From Bacteroides fragilis (lineage in GTDB: Bacteria; Bacteroidota; Bacteroidia; Bacteroidales; Bacteroidaceae), in contig NZ_CP018937.1 in NCBI RefSeq assembly GCF_002849695.1, forward strand, positions 3,472,001 to 3,536,000: a stretch of 64,000 nucleotides of DNA. The letters are read 5' to 3'. The notes beneath the pieces are model-generated. The model worked only from the letters and a program-made list of their open reading frames with translations. It ran no database searches and was not told the DNA's origin. Both the position numbers and the translations under genes were made by a program. Positions 62,511-64,000 of this stretch are shown in pieces. Positions within the stretch are counted from its first letter, which is position 1. Each line of letters opens with the position of its first letter.

Positions 62511-62549
62511 ATTTATTGTTTTACTATATTAATCAGTTTTATCTCTTAA

Positions 62550-62600
62550 CGAAAACAGCAGGCTTCTCCCGCTACTGCCGGAGCAGCCTTTCTGTTTTCG
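62550..62600 (-). repeat. hairpin between susD and the phosphoesterase gene
   Basis: CGAAAACAG (62550-62558) and CTGTTTTCG (62592-62600) are exact complements, with partial pairing inside (CAGGCT..AGCCTT). There is no T-run, so it is more likely an RNA-stability or processing hairpin separating the SusC/D part from the enzyme genes than a full terminator. Confidence 0.6.
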
Positions 62601-62611
62601 ATATGATAAAC

Positions 62612-64000
62612 CTATTCCCAGAATGGATTCTGATAGAGGTTTTCGTTAACAGTAATATCTTTGGTAGCAACCGGATAATAATAATATTTCGGAGATACAA
62701 AAGTATACTTACCATGTTGCGCTATCAGGTAGATATAGCCTTTTGTCCCTTCGGTGAGCCCAATCGTATTACCTTCCAAAGCATAAACCGTCAATTTATA
62801 CTTTTGCTTGTCCTCCTCAGGTATCTTATCTACATCCGCTTTCTTTTCCACTACTGCAATGTCCGGTGTACCATCACCTGTTACATCATAATAGCCCATT
62901 CCCGGAATATACGCCCCTTCCGGAGCAGCCTCAAACAACTTTCCACATCCCCAACGCATTAAATCACCATATCTGAACCCTTCGCATGCCAATTCGATTC
63001 TGCGTTCACGGCGTACTTCCAGCACAGCACCTTTTTGTGAAGACTGTACATTGGAATAACGTTCTTCCTGTACCGGATCAATATTAGCCAGCCAGTCGTC
63101 CAACGAAGCATCCGGCATACCGGCACGCTGCCTGATCAGATTGATTGTATTATTGATGTCATCTTGTGTAAGCGTACCCAATTCGGCCTTTGCCTCAGCA
63201 TATATCAGCAAAATTTCAGCGTAACGGATAATAGGTAAATCAGTATAAGATTTTCCCCAATCCATCTGATCGAATGTCAACGGACGGAATTTGATCTGTG
63301 GATATCCACCCAGATTCAGTTTAGCCCGGTGAGGCTCGGTAGTACCCACGTTCAGGACACCCGGTTTCATAAAAGTCTGCTCCAGACGAGGGTCCCGATT
63401 CTCAAAGATCTCCAGTACCGTCTTGGTCCGGTAACCTTCCACTTCATGAAAATATTTGGTTTGTCCGTCCTCAACGACTAAATAATCTTCCATCAGACTA
63501 CGGGAAAGTCCCGTATTATAGTCAAACTGAGCCTGAGCATTGTGCAGGCGTCCTAATGCCTTATCGTAATCAGCCACCAGAATCATTTCCGGGTTTTGCG
63601 TAAGATCTGCACTACAGAAAAGTGACTGATAGGCAGGCAGTCCACTCTCTTTGGAAGTCGACAGGCTGTAATGTTTTGTGTCCATAATCTTCCGGCAGGC
63701 CTCTACCGCTATTTTCAGGAACCGATCGCCATCATTCAGTTTCAACTCGGGATGATATTTACGGAATGTCCCTTCATGCAAAGCAATCCGCGCCTGTATA
63801 GCCAAAGCAGCATTCCGGTAAATACGGGTCGTACTATTGTTTGTTTTCATGTGGGTCACGGCAAAATCAAGATCGGCCATTATGGAATCTACGACCAGGG
63901 AACGAGGATCCTGTGACTTATATAGTAACTCGGTGTCCGTCGTTTGCAGGTCATGGCTATACCATGGCACATCCGAATAGTCTTTCACTTTTGAATAATA
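62612..64000 (-). CDS. SusD/RagB-family outer-membrane glycan-binding lipoprotein, partial (5' part outside window)
   Basis: The frame is open from the window end to the stop at 62612, giving 463 codons of the C-terminal part. It has the SusD signatures: AALAIQARIALHEGTFRKYH (TPR-like helices), YADYDKALG-like loops, RYAEILLIYAEAKAELG, INLIRQRAGMPDAS and VRRERRIELACEGFRYGDLMRW. SusD proteins bind oligosaccharides at the surface and hand them to a SusC TonB-dependent channel, which should be encoded just beyond the right edge. It is the upstream gene of an operon with three phosphoesterases and a sulfatase. Confidence 0.95.
   Translation of the reverse strand, partial: YYSKVKDYSDVPWYSHDLQTTDTELLYKSQDPRSLVVDSIMADLDFAVTHMKTNNSTTRIYRNAALAIQARIALHEGTFRKYHPELKLNDGDRFLKIAVEACRKIMDTKHYSLSTSKESGLPAYQSLFCSADLTQNPEMILVADYDKALGRLHNAQAQFDYNTGLSRSLMEDYLVVEDGQTKYFHEVEGYRTKTVLEIFENRDPRLEQTFMKPGVLNVGTTEPHRAKLNLGGYPQIKFRPLTFDQMDWGKSYTDLPIIRYAEILLIYAEAKAELGTLTQDDINNTINLIRQRAGMPDASLDDWLANIDPVQEERYSNVQSSQKGAVLEVRRERRIELACEGFRYGDLMRWGCGKLFEAAPEGAYIPGMGYYDVTGDGTPDIAVVEKKADVDKIPEEDKQKYKLTVYALEGNTIGLTEGTKGYIYLIAQHGKYTFVSPKYYYYPVATKDITVNENLYQNPFWE

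Overview
The window looks like chromosomal DNA of a gut Bacteroides (B. fragilis group). The evidence is: recurrent -7 elements of the form TAnnTTTG upstream of genes, a partial SusD gene, Bacteroidales-restricted lipoprotein families, a Bacteroidetes-type exbB-exbD-exbD set, and gene blocks (thyA-folA, tonB/cmk/ispH/pfkA, acnA-icd-gltA, ilvDBNC) that are typical of the genus. Species level is inference. Both ends cut genes: an outer-membrane protein at the left (minus strand) and a SusD homologue at the right (minus strand).

Layout. 1-4.5 kb: partial barrel protein, a coupled ORF6N-protein/rRNA m5C-methyltransferase pair, then an ECF sigma operon (membrane protein, sigma factor, small membrane protein) and a 470-bp intergenic region with a candidate short RNA. 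4.5-9.3 kb: phospholipase-D-type enzyme, thyA-folA, Lrp-type regulator, M64 peptidase. 9.3-15.3 kb: exbB/unknown membrane protein/exbD/exbD, tRNA-Ser(GGA), polyprenyl synthase-unknown-tatD operon, tonB. 15.4-18.2 kb: cmk, ispH, pfkA. 18.2-21.1 kb: a three-gene operon of a steroid 5-alpha-reductase homologue, an old-yellow-enzyme flavoprotein and an SDR, which fits bile-acid/steroid A-ring reduction (3-oxo, delta-4 to isoallo/iso products). 21.2-26.1 kb: aconitase, isocitrate dehydrogenase and citrate synthase, the oxidative branch to 2-oxoglutarate. 26.2-30.3 kb: a UPF1-like SF1 helicase and a LruC-domain lipoprotein. 30.4-37.3 kb: ilvD-ilvB-ilvN-acyl-ACP thioesterase-barrel protein-ilvC, preceded by a full attenuator (good -33/-7 promoter, 24-residue leader peptide rich in Ile/Val/Leu, mutually exclusive antiterminator and terminator).

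37.6-46.3 kb is the most unusual stretch: one operon of an AraC regulator, an OmpA-type barrel protein and three paralogous lipoproteins. Each lipoprotein has a helical N-terminal domain, an uninterrupted collagen-like rod (30, 30 and 31 Gly-X-Y triplets) and a C-terminal FISUMP-type globular domain. In all three the first collagen glycine is exactly residue 77 counted from the lipidated cysteine, which is the geometry expected of three chains that assemble in register, like a C1q-type heterotrimer. This is inference and is stated as such.

46.6-52.5 kb: SlyD-type isomerase, small lipoprotein, L-cysteine desulfidase-family protein, GH43-type enzyme, PCMD lipoprotein plus barrel protein. 52.8-54.1 kb: an internally deleted IS1182-type element sitting in the loop of a terminator. 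54.1-56.1 kb: calycin-like protein and DUF4925-type lipoprotein. 56.5-64.0 kb: a polysaccharide-utilization-type operon led (beyond the window) by SusC/SusD and carrying three different phosphoesterases and a serine-type sulfatase.

Three intergenic regions (4177-4242, 16122-16198, 37543-37634) hold short arrays with a strict 22- or 23-bp period, a conserved 8-14-nt box and a variable spacer. The box differs at each locus but the architecture is the same.
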